NCBI GenBank assembly: GCA_904419835.1
Contig: CAJFTA010000011.1
Span: forward strand, 44,052-108,051
Origin: an uncultured Pseudoflavonifractor sp.
GTDB lineage: Bacteria; Bacillota; Clostridia; Oscillospirales; Oscillospiraceae
DNA length: 64,000 bases
Direction: 5' to 3'
The notes below the pieces were generated by a model that saw only the letters and a program-made list of their open reading frames with translations, ran no database searches and had not been told where the DNA came from. Shown in pieces: positions 36,954 to 45,457 of the stretch; the stretch's first letter is position 1, and the number at the start of each line of letters is the position of its first letter. Made by a program: the position numbers and the translations under genes.

Positions 36954-37028
36954 ATGGCGCTGTGCTTTGGGTATGCATACGGCTATTACCGCTACTATTA
37001 CCGTAGCGGTCCGTCTGCCTGCCCATAA
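36954..37028 (+). CDS. Tyrosine-rich leader peptide
   Basis: A 24-codon ORF too short for gene finders: ATG 36954, TAA 37026-37028, with GGAGAGGAG a few bases upstream. It reads MALCFGYAYGYYRYYYRSGP and SACP. Seven of codons 7-16 are Tyr, both TAT and TAC. A stem ACCGCTAC/GTAGCGGT (36988-37010) overlaps the Tyr codons, and a rho-independent terminator follows 43 bases after the stop. Downstream are a DAHP synthase and prephenate dehydrogenase, the first and the committed tyrosine steps. This is the layout of ribosome-mediated attenuation responding to tyrosyl-tRNA. Confidence 0.88.
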   Translation: MALCFGYAYGYYRYYYRSGPSACP

Positions 37029-37071
37029 CCGGTTTGCCAGCTGGGAGCCCTCCTTCAACGGGAGAACACAG

Positions 37072-37108
37072 CGCGGCGGTCCGTTTTGGGCCGCCGCGTT
37101 TTTCTTTT
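37072..37108 (+). terminator. Attenuator terminator of the aroF-tyrA operon
   Basis: CGCGGCGGTCC (37072-37082) pairs with GGGCCGCCGCG (37088-37098), then TTTTTCTTTT. Its left arm overlaps CACAGCGC (37067-37074), which can pair perfectly with GCGCTGTG in the leader start (36957-36964), or with GCCAGCTG (37036-37043), giving candidate antiterminators. The 331-base gap left of aroF is thus promoter, leader peptide and attenuator. Confidence 0.88.
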
Positions 37109-37153
37109 CTGCGGCGGCGGGAGCGCCGGTACGAGAAAGGACGGAATGAATAT

Positions 37154-38170
37154 ATGGTTGTCATTTTAAAACCTGATTTTACCGCGGAGCAGCTGGAAGA
37201 GGCCATCCGAAGCATGGAGGCCGGCGGGGTCAAGGTCATGGTGTCCAAGGGCTCCGAGACCACCATCCTGGGCGCTGAGGGGGACACCAGCCGCCTGGAT
37301 GAGGAGAAGCTGTCCCAGCTGCCCGGCGTGGAGCGGGTGATGCGGGTCAGCGAGCCCTTCAAGAAGGCCAACCGGAAGTTCCACCCCGACGACTCGGTCA
37401 TCGACCTGGGCGGCGGCGTGACCGTGGGCGGGAACAAGCTGGCCGTCATCGCCGGCCCCTGCTCGGTGGAGAGCAAGGAGCAGATTGTGGAGGTGGCCCA
37501 GGCGGTAAAGGCCGCCGGGGCGGCGGCCCTCCGGGGCGGCGCCTACAAGCCCCGCACCTCCCCCTACGCCTTCCAGGGCATGGGGGCCCAGGGCATCGAG
37601 CTGCTGCGGGAGGCCCGGGAGGCCACCGGCCTGCCCATTGTCACCGAGCTGATGAGCGCCGACCAGATCCCCCTCTTCGAGGCCTGCGTGGACGTGATTC
37701 AGGTGGGGGCCCGGAACATGCAGAACTTTGACCTGCTCAAAAAGCTGGGCAGGGTCAGCAAGCCCATCCTGCTCAAGCGGGGCCTCAGCTCCACCATCGA
37801 GGAGTGGATCATGTCCGCCGAGTATATCCTGGCCGGCGGCAACCCCAACGTGATTCTGTGTGAGCGGGGCATCCGCACCTTTGAGACCTACACCCGCAAC
37901 ACCCTGGACCTGTCCGCCGTGCTGGCGGTCAAGCAGATGACCCACCTGCCCGTGGTGGTGGACCCCTCCCACGCCTGCGGCAAGGCCTGGATGGTGGAGC
38001 GGATGAGCCTGGCCGCCGTAGCCGCCGGAGCCGACGGCCTGCTCATTGAGGTCCACAATGACCCCAAGAACGCCCTGTGCGACGGCGCCCAGTCCATCAC
38101 CCCCGGCCAGTTCAAGGACCTGATGGGCAAGATCGGCGGCGTGGCCGCCTGTGTGGGCCGCAGCGTGTAA
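37154..38170 (+). CDS. aroF: 3-deoxy-7-phosphoheptulonate synthase (DAHP synthase, type I-beta with N-terminal regulatory domain)
   Basis: First step of aromatic amino acid synthesis: PEP plus erythrose-4-phosphate to DAHP. 338 residues, the same size as the Thermotoga type. Residues 1-70 are a ferredoxin-like regulatory domain (MVVILKPDFTAEQLEEAIRS) that binds tyrosine or phenylalanine in characterised relatives; the barrel has AVIAGPCSVESKEQ, RGGAYKPRTSPYAFQG, PILLKRGLSSTIEEW and VVVDPSHACGKAWMV. The start is ATG 37154; the longer frame would run through the attenuator. So this enzyme can be under tyrosine control twice, by attenuation and by allostery. Confidence 0.94.
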   Translation: MVVILKPDFTAEQLEEAIRSMEAGGVKVMVSKGSETTILGAEGDTSRLDEEKLSQLPGVERVMRVSEPFKKANRKFHPDDSVIDLGGGVTVGGNKLAVIAGPCSVESKEQIVEVAQAVKAAGAAALRGGAYKPRTSPYAFQGMGAQGIELLREAREATGLPIVTELMSADQIPLFEACVDVIQVGARNMQNFDLLKKLGRVSKPILLKRGLSSTIEEWIMSAEYILAGGNPNVILCERGIRTFETYTRNTLDLSAVLAVKQMTHLPVVVDPSHACGKAWMVERMSLAAVAAGADGLLIEVHNDPKNALCDGAQSITPGQFKDLMGKIGGVAACVGRSV

Positions 38171-38184
38171 AAGGAGGTCTTTCC

Positions 38185-39051
38185 ATGTCGAAAACCATTG
38201 CCGTCATCGGCCTTGGATTAATTGGCGGCTCCATGGCCCTGGCCCTGAAGGGCTTTGAGGACTTTGAAATTGTGGGCGTGGACGTGTCGGAGCCCACTCT
38301 CCGCTTCGCCGCGGAGCACGGTGTGGGCGACCGCGTTACCGCCGACGCCAGGGAGGTTATCCCCCAGGCGGATTTGACCATCCTCTGTCTCCACCCAAAG
38401 GGCATCACCCGCTTTCTGGAGGATTACTGGAGCCTCTTCAAACCTGGCAGCCTGGTGACCGATGTGTGCGGCGTCAAGACCTCCATCATGGAGGCGGCGG
38501 AGATTCTGCCGCCGGAGGTGGACTTTATCGGCTGCCACCCCATGGCGGGCACCGAGTTCTCCGGCATCGAGCACGCCTTTGCTGAGATGTTCCAGAAATC
38601 CCACCTGATTCTCACCCCCCGGGAGAGCAGCAGTGCGGAGCACATCGCCCTGATGGAGCGGCTGGCGGACCACATCGGCTGCAGGGACGTGGTGCGCACC
38701 ACCCCGGAGGAGCACGACGCCATTCTGGCCTACACCAGCCAGATGATGCACATCATCGCCGTCTCGGTGTGCGACGACCCCATGCTCTTCACCTGCAAGG
38801 GCTTTGAGGGCAGCTCCTTCCGGGGCTGCACCCGGGTGGCCGCTCTGGACGTGGGGCTGTGGACCCAGCTCTTCTCCATGAACACCCCCGCCCTGCTCAC
38901 CGCCCTGGATCGGCTGGAGGAGAACCTCCACGCCTACCGGGAGGCCATCGCCTCGGGGGACACCAAGCTGCTCTCCGAAAAGCTGGCCTTCTCCGCCGGC
39001 CGCAAGCGCAAGATGAACCTGGAAGGTCCCGACCTGCTCAGCCTGGACTAA
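38185..39051 (+). CDS. tyrA: Prephenate dehydrogenase
   Basis: Oxidative decarboxylation of prephenate to 4-hydroxyphenylpyruvate, committed to tyrosine. 288 residues. The Rossmann glycine motif is IAVIGLGLIGGSMALALKG; active-site features include FIGCHPMAGTEFSGIEHA and EEHDAILAYTSQMMHIIAVS. No ACT or chorismate-mutase domain is attached. AAAGGAGG precedes the ATG, 14 bases after the aroF stop. The pairing with aroF explains why the leader codes for Tyr rather than Phe or Trp. Confidence 0.94.
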   Translation: MSKTIAVIGLGLIGGSMALALKGFEDFEIVGVDVSEPTLRFAAEHGVGDRVTADAREVIPQADLTILCLHPKGITRFLEDYWSLFKPGSLVTDVCGVKTSIMEAAEILPPEVDFIGCHPMAGTEFSGIEHAFAEMFQKSHLILTPRESSSAEHIALMERLADHIGCRDVVRTTPEEHDAILAYTSQMMHIIAVSVCDDPMLFTCKGFEGSSFRGCTRVAALDVGLWTQLFSMNTPALLTALDRLEENLHAYREAIASGDTKLLSEKLAFSAGRKRKMNLEGPDLLSLD

Positions 39052-39058
39052 ATATCAG

Positions 39059-39095
39059 CGGCGCATCCCGGATATGGGATGCGCCGCTTGTTTTT
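39059..39095. terminator. Terminator after tyrA, probably shared with the convergent gene
   Basis: GCGGCGCATCCC (39059-39070) pairs with GGGATGCGCCGC (39076-39087), followed by TTGTTTTT. It reaches the stop of the LTA-synthase-like gene on the other strand. Confidence 0.85.
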
Positions 39096-41091
39096 ACTCT
39101 TTTTCCGGCAGGAAAAAGAAGTCCTCCAGCCGGTTGTCACGGTCCTCAAAAATCTCGTTGTACTGGAGCATCTGGTAGTCCAGCAGACCCTCCTGCGCCG
39201 CCTGGCTCATGTCCGTGGTCTGCTCGTGCCAGGTGCCGTCGGTGTCCTGATAGCCCACCGCGTTCACCGCCGGCACCGTCTCCCGCAGCTGGCTGAGGAA
39301 GGTCTGATAGCCGGTCTTGGGCAGGTTGGCCGCGTCCATCAGCAGCCCGGACAGGTAGTTGAGGGACAGCTTCACATCCTGCTGCTCCTCAATATCGTAG
39401 TTGGCCCAGATGAGGAAGGGCGCCTCCTGCTTCTTCTGGGCCTCCTCCACGGTGGGGTCGCTGCCCAGCAGGTCGGTGTAGAAATTGGTAGCCACCTGGG
39501 GCTGGTGGTCGCCGAACATCAGAATCATGGTGGGCTCCTCCACCTGGGAGAAGTAATTGATGAGATACTCAAAGGCCTTGTCGCTCTGGTAAATCAGGTT
39601 TAAGTACTGGTTCACCGTATTGTACTTGCCCTCCATCTCCCCGGTGAGCCAAACCTCCTTGGGCAGGTTGGTCCACGCGCCCGAGTAGGCGCTGTGGTTC
39701 TGCATGGTCACGTTGAAGATGAAGAGAGGCTCCCCCTCCTCCTTCTCCTCGTAGATGCGGATCAGGTTCTCATAGTCGGTCTGGTCGGAGATATAGCTCC
39801 GGATATAGGTGGGATTCTCAAAGTCGCTCTGGAACAGCCAGCGGTCGAAGCCGAAGGCCTGGTACACGGGAATCCGGTTCCAGCCGGAGGAGTAGTAGGG
39901 ATGCATGGCCACGCACTCATAGCCCAGGGCGCTCATCTGGGCCACCATGGACTCGGAGCCCTCCTTTACATAGAGGTGGTAGGGCACCGTACCCGCCGGG
40001 AGGAAGGCGGTGGTGTTGCCGGTGAGGAACTCATACTCCGAGTTGGCGGTGGTGCCGCCGAACACGGAGGAGTAGGCCGTACCCCGGATGGTGTTCTCCG
40101 TCAGGGAACGGAAAAAGGGCATGGGGTCCTGATTGGTCTCCAGGTCAAAGGTGCCGGTCAGGTCGGAGAAGGACTCGTTCATGATGACAATCACGTTGAC
40201 CGGCTGCACCCCGTCGTCCCCTGTGCCCGACACGGGCACAGAGTCCTCCTCCACTCCGGCGACGATTTCGGCCAGGGCCTCCTGGGAGTAGCCCTCCGGC
40301 TCGGACACGGAGGAGTACCGCAGGCACACGGAGAAGTTGAGCACAAAACCGTTGCCCCGGGTGGTCCACATGGAGGGCTCAATGCCCACGGCGGACAGGA
40401 AGCTGGTGCCGAAGAACACCACCAGGAAGGCTGCGCAGATGGCAGTCACCGGCACAGCGGAGCGGAGACGGAGTCTGGCGCGTTCCTTCTGCCTGGGCAG
40501 GGTGAGCAGCAGGAGCAGGAAGAGGGCCAGGGCCAGGCCGGTGAGTGCCTGCTTGGTGTCAAAGGCGTAGTTGTAGTTTCCCGCTACGTTGACGGCAGTG
40601 CCCAGGGTGAGCAGGTCGCCCGGGAAGATGGTGCGGCCCCGGAAGGCGATGACGTAGTGGTTGGCCATGCCGATGACCCAGAACAGGGAGGTGGAGATGC
40701 CGCAGGACAGGTTCCGCCGCCCCACGATGAGCCAGACAACCAGGGCGATGATGTAGTAAAAGGCCAGGTTCAGGGCCACCTGGAGGGTGGAAAAGCTGGT
40801 GAAGGGGTTGTTCCAGTTGAGGATCTCCACCAGGGAGTACCCCACCACCGGACCGACGGCCCAGAACAGCCGGGACAGCCACAGCGCCCCCCGTCCCTCC
40901 AGCTTGAAGCGCACCGGGATGGGCAAGGCCAGACCGAGGGCCCACAGCAGACTCTCCCACCAGGGGAAGCCGGACATCAGCAATCCCGTCAGCACGCCCG
41001 CAAACACCAGCGCCGACGCGATCAGGCCCCAGCGCCGTATCTCCACCCACTTTTTCCCGGTATGAACCGGCAATTTTGTCTCTGTCTTCAT
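39094..41091 (-). CDS. LTA synthase family membrane phosphoglycerol/phosphoethanolamine transferase-like sulfatase
   Basis: A 665-residue protein with five N-terminal TM helices (within residues about 20-225) and an extracellular alkaline-phosphatase-fold domain. VNVIVIMNESFSDLTGTF begins it; the nucleophile is a Thr in FGGTTANSEYEFLTG (Thr347/348); later metal-site pieces are MHPYYSSGWNRI and LMFGDHQPQ. Family members polymerise glycerol phosphate from phosphatidylglycerol onto lipoteichoic acid or decorate glycans. The start is ATG 41091, with GAGGT upstream; a GTG at 41112 overlaps that site. Convergent with tyrA. The exact polymer is unknown. Confidence 0.88.
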   Translation of the reverse strand: MKTETKLPVHTGKKWVEIRRWGLIASALVFAGVLTGLLMSGFPWWESLLWALGLALPIPVRFKLEGRGALWLSRLFWAVGPVVGYSLVEILNWNNPFTSFSTLQVALNLAFYYIIALVVWLIVGRRNLSCGISTSLFWVIGMANHYVIAFRGRTIFPGDLLTLGTAVNVAGNYNYAFDTKQALTGLALALFLLLLLTLPRQKERARLRLRSAVPVTAICAAFLVVFFGTSFLSAVGIEPSMWTTRGNGFVLNFSVCLRYSSVSEPEGYSQEALAEIVAGVEEDSVPVSGTGDDGVQPVNVIVIMNESFSDLTGTFDLETNQDPMPFFRSLTENTIRGTAYSSVFGGTTANSEYEFLTGNTTAFLPAGTVPYHLYVKEGSESMVAQMSALGYECVAMHPYYSSGWNRIPVYQAFGFDRWLFQSDFENPTYIRSYISDQTDYENLIRIYEEKEEGEPLFIFNVTMQNHSAYSGAWTNLPKEVWLTGEMEGKYNTVNQYLNLIYQSDKAFEYLINYFSQVEEPTMILMFGDHQPQVATNFYTDLLGSDPTVEEAQKKQEAPFLIWANYDIEEQQDVKLSLNYLSGLLMDAANLPKTGYQTFLSQLRETVPAVNAVGYQDTDGTWHEQTTDMSQAAQEGLLDYQMLQYNEIFEDRDNRLEDFFFLPEKE

Positions 41092-41132
41092 GGTATTTCT
41101 CTTACCTCGCACGCAAATACGTCCTGTGGAAC

Positions 41133-41164
41133 AAAAAGCGGCCGCGCCGGATGAGCCGGCGCGG
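41133..41164 (-). terminator. Terminator of the 41265-41738 gene
   Basis: CCGCGCCGG (41142-41150) pairs with CCGGCGCGG (41156-41164). On the minus strand T5 follows (plus A5 at 41133-41137). Confidence 0.8.
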
Positions 41165-41264
41165 CATATTGAGCGATATCCTTACCGTTGCTTCAGGATC
41201 TTACACGGATTTTACCGAAAGCGCAAGGAAAAAACACAAAAGATTTTATGAAGTTTCTGCCGTT

Positions 41265-41738
41265 TCAGGTAACCTGAAAGATCCACTGCTCCCGGATGAG
41301 GGCATCCCGCATCTCCCGGTCAGGGGAGAAGATGAGGATTCCCGTGCCGCCGCCGGGCAGACGGTAGAGCAGGTAGCGCTTGCTTCTGGGGTCCAGGAAC
41401 AGGTAGGCACGTACGGTCCGGCTGGCCTGCCGGGCGGAGAGCTGGCCGGGGAGATAGACGCCGTAGGCCAAGATGTCCTCGGTGTCGATGATCTCCAACA
41501 CAGGGGGATTGTCCCCGCTGCCCTGGGAGACAATGAGGCGGCTGCCGTCGTACTCATAGGTGTAGACCGCGCTGAAGTAGGGCACCGCCATCACCACCGC
41601 CAGGCAGAAGGGCAGCAGCATCAGCTGGTGATAGCCCATGGTTCTGGCCAGGGCCAGCAAGGCCAGGGCGCAGCAGGCGCACAGCACCCCGTAGCGCACC
41701 AGCGCGTATTTCCGGCACAGCCGCTGCTTCCGATACAT
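41265..41738 (-). CDS. Hypothetical membrane protein with two TM helices
   Basis: A 157-residue protein not recognised by name. A basic N-terminus (MYRKQRLCRKYALVRYG) leads to two TM helices (about residues 17-34 and 40-58), followed by a soluble beta-rich domain of about 100 residues (YTYEYDGSRLIVSQGSGDNP, EDILAYGVYLPGQLSARQAS, GTGILIFSPDREMRDALIRE) with the feel of a PH-like domain. The start is ATG 41738 after GGGAGGAGG. It lies upstream of the LTA-synthase-like gene in the same direction but behind a terminator, so a joint function is speculative. Confidence 0.65.
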   Translation of the reverse strand: MYRKQRLCRKYALVRYGVLCACCALALLALARTMGYHQLMLLPFCLAVVMAVPYFSAVYTYEYDGSRLIVSQGSGDNPPVLEIIDTEDILAYGVYLPGQLSARQASRTVRAYLFLDPRSKRYLLYRLPGGGTGILIFSPDREMRDALIREQWIFQVT

Positions 41739-41883
41739 GTGCACCCCTCCTCCCTGCAAACAGGCCTTCTATTGATATAGACGTTTGGCAGAGCGGATTT
41801 GTTACACAATTACGCAAAATTTTTTAAAAAATTTTCCACAGCTTAATATAGAACGATTTTCAATATATTTCTCTGCCATGCGC

Positions 41884-41914
41884 TTGACCTTTCACCTGGT
41901 GAAAGGTGTATGAT
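41884..41914 (+). promoter_or_regulatory. MerR-type promoter with 19-bp spacer and 21-bp palindromic operator
   Basis: TTGACC (41884-41889) and TATGAT (41909-41914) are 19 bases apart, too far for a normal promoter, and the spacer holds ACCTTTCACC-T-GGTGAAAGGT, a perfect dyad. This is the hallmark of promoters activated by MerR-family regulators, which twist the DNA. No merR gene is in the window. Just upstream (about 41817-41836) is an A/T palindrome AAAATTTTTTAAAAAATTTT. Confidence 0.75.
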
Positions 41915-42025
41915 CCTTCTACCGGCGGCAAATTCTTAATCCTTTTTTCATTTGACAGCACAGCAGGCCGGTGGGATAATTTCTTTGAGGCTCAGGGAAA
42001 GAGCCGGGAAAGGATGAACGCAGCT

Positions 42026-44089
42026 ATGTGGAAAAAACGACTGAGCGCCCTTGCGCTGACCGCAGTTATGGCTGTCAGCATCTCCGCGCCCGCACTGGCC
42101 GCCGAGACGGAGGCTCCCGCCACCCGGGATGAGTCCGCCGCCATGGCCGCACAGTATGCCGCCCAGTACGGCGGCGCCGTCAGCGTGCAGTATGCCGTGT
42201 GGCAGGATGGGGAGATTACCATCTCCGGCCATGCCGGTGTGTACTCCAAGTCGGAGAACCGGGTTCTGCTGGACACCGACCTGTACGGCATCGGCTCGGT
42301 GAGCAAGATGTATGTGACTGCCGCCGTTATGCAGCTGGCGGAGCAGGGCAAGATCAACCTGGACGCGCCGGTGACCAAGTATCTGCCCGAGTTCAAGATG
42401 GCCGACGAGCGTTACAAGGACATCACGGTCCGCATGCTGCTCAACCACTCCTCCGGTCTGATGAGCGCCACCCACAACATGCTGCTCTTCGCCGATGACG
42501 ACCGTTCCGCCACTGAGAACCTGCTGGAGATCCTGTCCACCCAGCGTCTGGCCGCCGACCCCGGCGCATACAGCACCTACTGCAACACCGGCTTCACCCT
42601 GGCTGAGCTGGTGGTGGAGGCGGTGAGCGGCAAGCCCTTCCCCGAGTACCTCCACGAGGCCATTCTGGCCCCCAACGGCCTGGAGAACACCTTCACCCCC
42701 CAGGACGAGTTTGACACCTCCCGCCTGGTGAAGACCTACCTGGGCGAGGACCCCCGTGCCCTGCCCCAGGACTGCCTGGGCACCGTGGGCACCGGCGGCA
42801 TCTACGCCAACGCCGCCGACCTGGCCGCCTTCGGCGGTCTGCTCTGCTCGGATGAGCTGCTCACCTCCGCCTCTCTGGACGCCATGGCCGCCCCCGAGTA
42901 CAGCAGCGGCATCTGGCCCGACGACGCCGACGACATCCTGTCCTTCGGCCTGGGCTGGGACAGCGTGTCCCTGGCCCCCTTCGGGTATAACGATATCCAG
43001 GCTCTGGCCAAGGGCGGCGACACCCAGTACTACCACGCCGGGCTGGTGATCATTCCCGAGCACAGCATGGCTGCGGCGGTGCTCACCTCCGGCGGCGTCT
43101 CCACTTATAATGAGATGGCCGCCGCCCGGATGCTGATTGACGCCCTGGCGGAGCAGGGCGTGGCGGTGGACGAGACCGTCCCCTCCCTGCCCCAGGCCGC
43201 CCGCAGCGAGGCCATGCCCGCCGAGGTGATGGATTACTCCGGCTACTACGCCTCCACCCTTCAGCAGTTCAAGGTGGATATCTCCGCCGACGGCGTGCTC
43301 ACCCTCCAGTCTCTCACTGTGCCCAGCTCCCCCGCCCAGACCTTCTATTACTTTGACGACGGCTCCTTCCGGGACGAGACCGGCGCCGCCGCCATGGTCA
43401 AGCCGGTGGTGGAGGAGAACGGCGAGATCTACCTGTGGCAGAAGGCCTACGCCTTCCTCCCCGGCCTGACCGTGCTGCCCACCTCCAACTATGTGGCGCA
43501 GAAGGTGGAGCCCGCCCAACTCGCCGAGGATGTCCAGGCCGCCTGGGACAAGTGGAACACCACCAGCGTCCTGCCCCTGAACGAGAAGTACACCTCCCAG
43601 GTGTGGCTCTCTCTGGGCACTGCCTCCGCCGCCGAACTGCCCGAGTACATCCCCGGCTATGTGGGGGCCCAGAAGATTGTAGATTCCTGGCACAGCCAGT
43701 TCGCCGTGCAGGTCCCCGGCAACGCCGGCCGCGACGGCTCCGACATCACCATCACCGAGCAGGACGGCCACATCTGGATGGACGCCCAGGGCCTGCTCTA
43801 CGCAGACGCCTCCATCGCCCAGCCCATCTACTGCGGCGCAGGCGCCTACTCCACCGTCCAGCCCGACGGCTATGCCCGGTGGTACACCGTGGGCAGCGCC
43901 GCCGGTCTGACCATCCAGGTGGAGATTGAGGGCAACGGCGGCTTCTACGTCTACGACGGCGCCGGCGCCCTGGCCGCCTCCTCGGTGGTGTGGAGCGACA
44001 GCACCGTCACCCTGCCCGAAAACGGCGTCATCGCCTTTGCCGGCGACGCCGGCACCCGGTTCCACATCTCCGTGGTGCCCGCCGCGTAA
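42026..44089 (+). CDS. Secreted serine beta-lactamase-fold hydrolase (class C / PBP4*-like)
   Basis: A 687-residue exported protein. After a signal peptide (residues 1-29, ending SAPALAAE) comes a beta-lactamase/transpeptidase domain (about 50-380): nucleophile motif S91-V-S-K94 in IGSVSKMYV, Tyr185-x-Asn in YCNTG and the third motif as HAG (His337) instead of KTG. The C-terminal ~280 residues are beta-rich accessory domains (DITITEQDGHIWMDAQGLLY; ITIQVEIEGNGGFYVYDGAG style). Such proteins are peptidases or esterases more often than antibiotic-resistance enzymes. The start is ATG 42026, after AAAGG. Controlled by the MerR-type promoter above. Confidence 0.85.
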   Translation: MWKKRLSALALTAVMAVSISAPALAAETEAPATRDESAAMAAQYAAQYGGAVSVQYAVWQDGEITISGHAGVYSKSENRVLLDTDLYGIGSVSKMYVTAAVMQLAEQGKINLDAPVTKYLPEFKMADERYKDITVRMLLNHSSGLMSATHNMLLFADDDRSATENLLEILSTQRLAADPGAYSTYCNTGFTLAELVVEAVSGKPFPEYLHEAILAPNGLENTFTPQDEFDTSRLVKTYLGEDPRALPQDCLGTVGTGGIYANAADLAAFGGLLCSDELLTSASLDAMAAPEYSSGIWPDDADDILSFGLGWDSVSLAPFGYNDIQALAKGGDTQYYHAGLVIIPEHSMAAAVLTSGGVSTYNEMAAARMLIDALAEQGVAVDETVPSLPQAARSEAMPAEVMDYSGYYASTLQQFKVDISADGVLTLQSLTVPSSPAQTFYYFDDGSFRDETGAAAMVKPVVEENGEIYLWQKAYAFLPGLTVLPTSNYVAQKVEPAQLAEDVQAAWDKWNTTSVLPLNEKYTSQVWLSLGTASAAELPEYIPGYVGAQKIVDSWHSQFAVQVPGNAGRDGSDITITEQDGHIWMDAQGLLYADASIAQPIYCGAGAYSTVQPDGYARWYTVGSAAGLTIQVEIEGNGGFYVYDGAGALAASSVVWSDSTVTLPENGVIAFAGDAGTRFHISVVPAA

Positions 44090-44103
44090 GTTCTCGCAGA
44101 TAC

Positions 44104-44141
44104 AAAAATCCGGACCGCATTACTGCGGTCCGGATTTTTTT
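44104..44141. terminator. Bidirectional terminator
   Basis: ATCCGGACCGCA (44108-44119) pairs with TGCGGTCCGGAT (44124-44135), flanked by A5 and T7; it serves the serine hydrolase gene and the convergent serA. Confidence 0.93.
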
Positions 44142-44174
44142 GCACATTTTTATTTTATATTGTGGACAATTTTC

Positions 44175-45344
44175 TCAGTGGCTCAGCAGCCGCACCCGGA
44201 GGACCCCCACCAGGGCGCGGATCTCGTCCACCACGTCGTCCCGGATTTTGGCGTTGATGTCCACCACGGTGTAGGCGTAGTCCTTCTTGGACTTGTTGGT
44301 CATGTTCTCCACGTTCACGTTGTCGTCGGAGAGGACCTTGGTGATGGCGGCGATGGCGCCGGGGATGTTCCTGTGGATAATACACAGCCGGGCGATGCCG
44401 CTCCAGGGCTGCTCCAGGGCGGGCAGGTTCACGCTGTTGCGGATGTTGCCGTTCTCCAGGTAGTCCCGCAGCTGCCGGGCGGCCATGACGGCGCAGTTCT
44501 CCTCGCTCTCGGGGGTGGAGGCGCCCAGGTGGGGGATGGCCACCACGTTGCGTCCCTGGAGGATTCTGTTGTTGGGAAAGTCGGTGACGTAGCAGGCCAC
44601 CCTGCCGCTCTCCAGGGCCTGGATCAGGTCCTCATCATTGACCAGGCCGCCCCGGGCCAGGTTGATGAGCCGCACGCCGCTCTTCATCATCTGGAGGGCG
44701 CCGGCGTCGATCATGCCCTTGGTGTCCCCGTTGAGGGGCAGGTGGAGGGTGATGTAGTCGCAGTTTTTATAGATGGTCTCCAGGTCGTTTGCCCGCTGAA
44801 CCATGCGGGAGAGGGAGAGGGCCGCGTCCACGGACAGGAAGGGGTCGTAGCCCCACACGGTCATGCCCAGCTTGGTGGCGATATTGGCCACCTGGACGCC
44901 GATGGCTCCCAGACCCACCACGCCCAGGGCCTTGCCCTGGATTTCTGGGCCCACAAACTGGCTCTTGCCCTTCTCCACCGCTTTTTCTATGTCGGCCCCC
45001 GCGGCGGCCTGTTCCTTCACCCAGGCCGCGCCGCCCACCACGTTCCGGGAGGAGAGCAGCATGGCGCAGATGACCAGCTCCTTGACGGCGTTGGCGTTGG
45101 CGCCGGGGGTGTTGAACACGGCGATGCCCGCCTCGGAGCAGCGGTCGATGGGGATATTGTTGGTGCCCGCGCCCGCCCGGGCGATGGCCCGCAGATTCTC
45201 AGGGAATACGTACTCGTGCATGTCCGCCGAGCGGACCAGGATGCCGTCCTCATTCTCCACGTCGGGGCTGACGGCAAAGCGGCTCTGGTCCAGCACGGAC
45301 AGGCCGGCAGGGGAAATTTTATTCAGCGCTTTGATGCGGTACAT
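44175..45344 (-). CDS. serA: D-3-phosphoglycerate dehydrogenase
   Basis: First step of serine synthesis, 3-phosphoglycerate to 3-phosphohydroxypyruvate. 389 residues: a D-isomer 2-hydroxyacid dehydrogenase core with the NAD motif LGVVGLGAIGVQVANIATKL, catalytic Arg in INLARGGLVNDEDL, Glu in the VAIPHLGAST region and, at the C-terminus (about 320-389), an ACT domain (RLCIIHRNIPGAIAAITKVL) for serine feedback. The start is ATG 45344 after AAGGGG. It is downstream of serC, separated by a leftover serC tail and a repeat. Confidence 0.94.
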   Translation of the reverse strand: MYRIKALNKISPAGLSVLDQSRFAVSPDVENEDGILVRSADMHEYVFPENLRAIARAGAGTNNIPIDRCSEAGIAVFNTPGANANAVKELVICAMLLSSRNVVGGAAWVKEQAAAGADIEKAVEKGKSQFVGPEIQGKALGVVGLGAIGVQVANIATKLGMTVWGYDPFLSVDAALSLSRMVQRANDLETIYKNCDYITLHLPLNGDTKGMIDAGALQMMKSGVRLINLARGGLVNDEDLIQALESGRVACYVTDFPNNRILQGRNVVAIPHLGASTPESEENCAVMAARQLRDYLENGNIRNSVNLPALEQPWSGIARLCIIHRNIPGAIAAITKVLSDDNVNVENMTNKSKKDYAYTVVDINAKIRDDVVDEIRALVGVLRVRLLSH

Positions 45345-45361
45345 GTTTGGTTCGCCCCTTC

Positions 45362-45457
45362 TCAATTGTTTTTGTCGAAGGCCTTGATAAATTCACATAA
45401 TTTTTCCACGCCCTCTACCGGCATGGCGTTGTAAATGGACGCCCGCATGCCGCCCGC
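45362..45457 (-). pseudogene. Remnant 3' end of a second serC copy
   Basis: About 96 bases directly upstream of serA encode a second SerC C-terminus ending KAFDKNN and stop, in the same direction. The distal half is essentially identical in DNA to the intact serC tail (45600-45670), but the last 12 codons differ ([10 protein letters not shown] versus DFIKAFERAN). So this is the tail of a diverged copy or allele, lacking any start. Homology stops abruptly where the repeat-bearing segment begins. Confidence 0.8.

Noticed and set aside
37034..37153. A longer N-terminus for the DAHP synthase.
   Set aside because: It would run through the attenuator terminator; the known domain starts at MVVILKPDF (37154).
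42026..44089. Annotating the serine hydrolase as an antibiotic-resistance beta-lactamase.
   Set aside because: It has a large beta-rich C-terminal extension and an HAG third motif; the fold is widespread in peptidases and esterases, so resistance is not supported.
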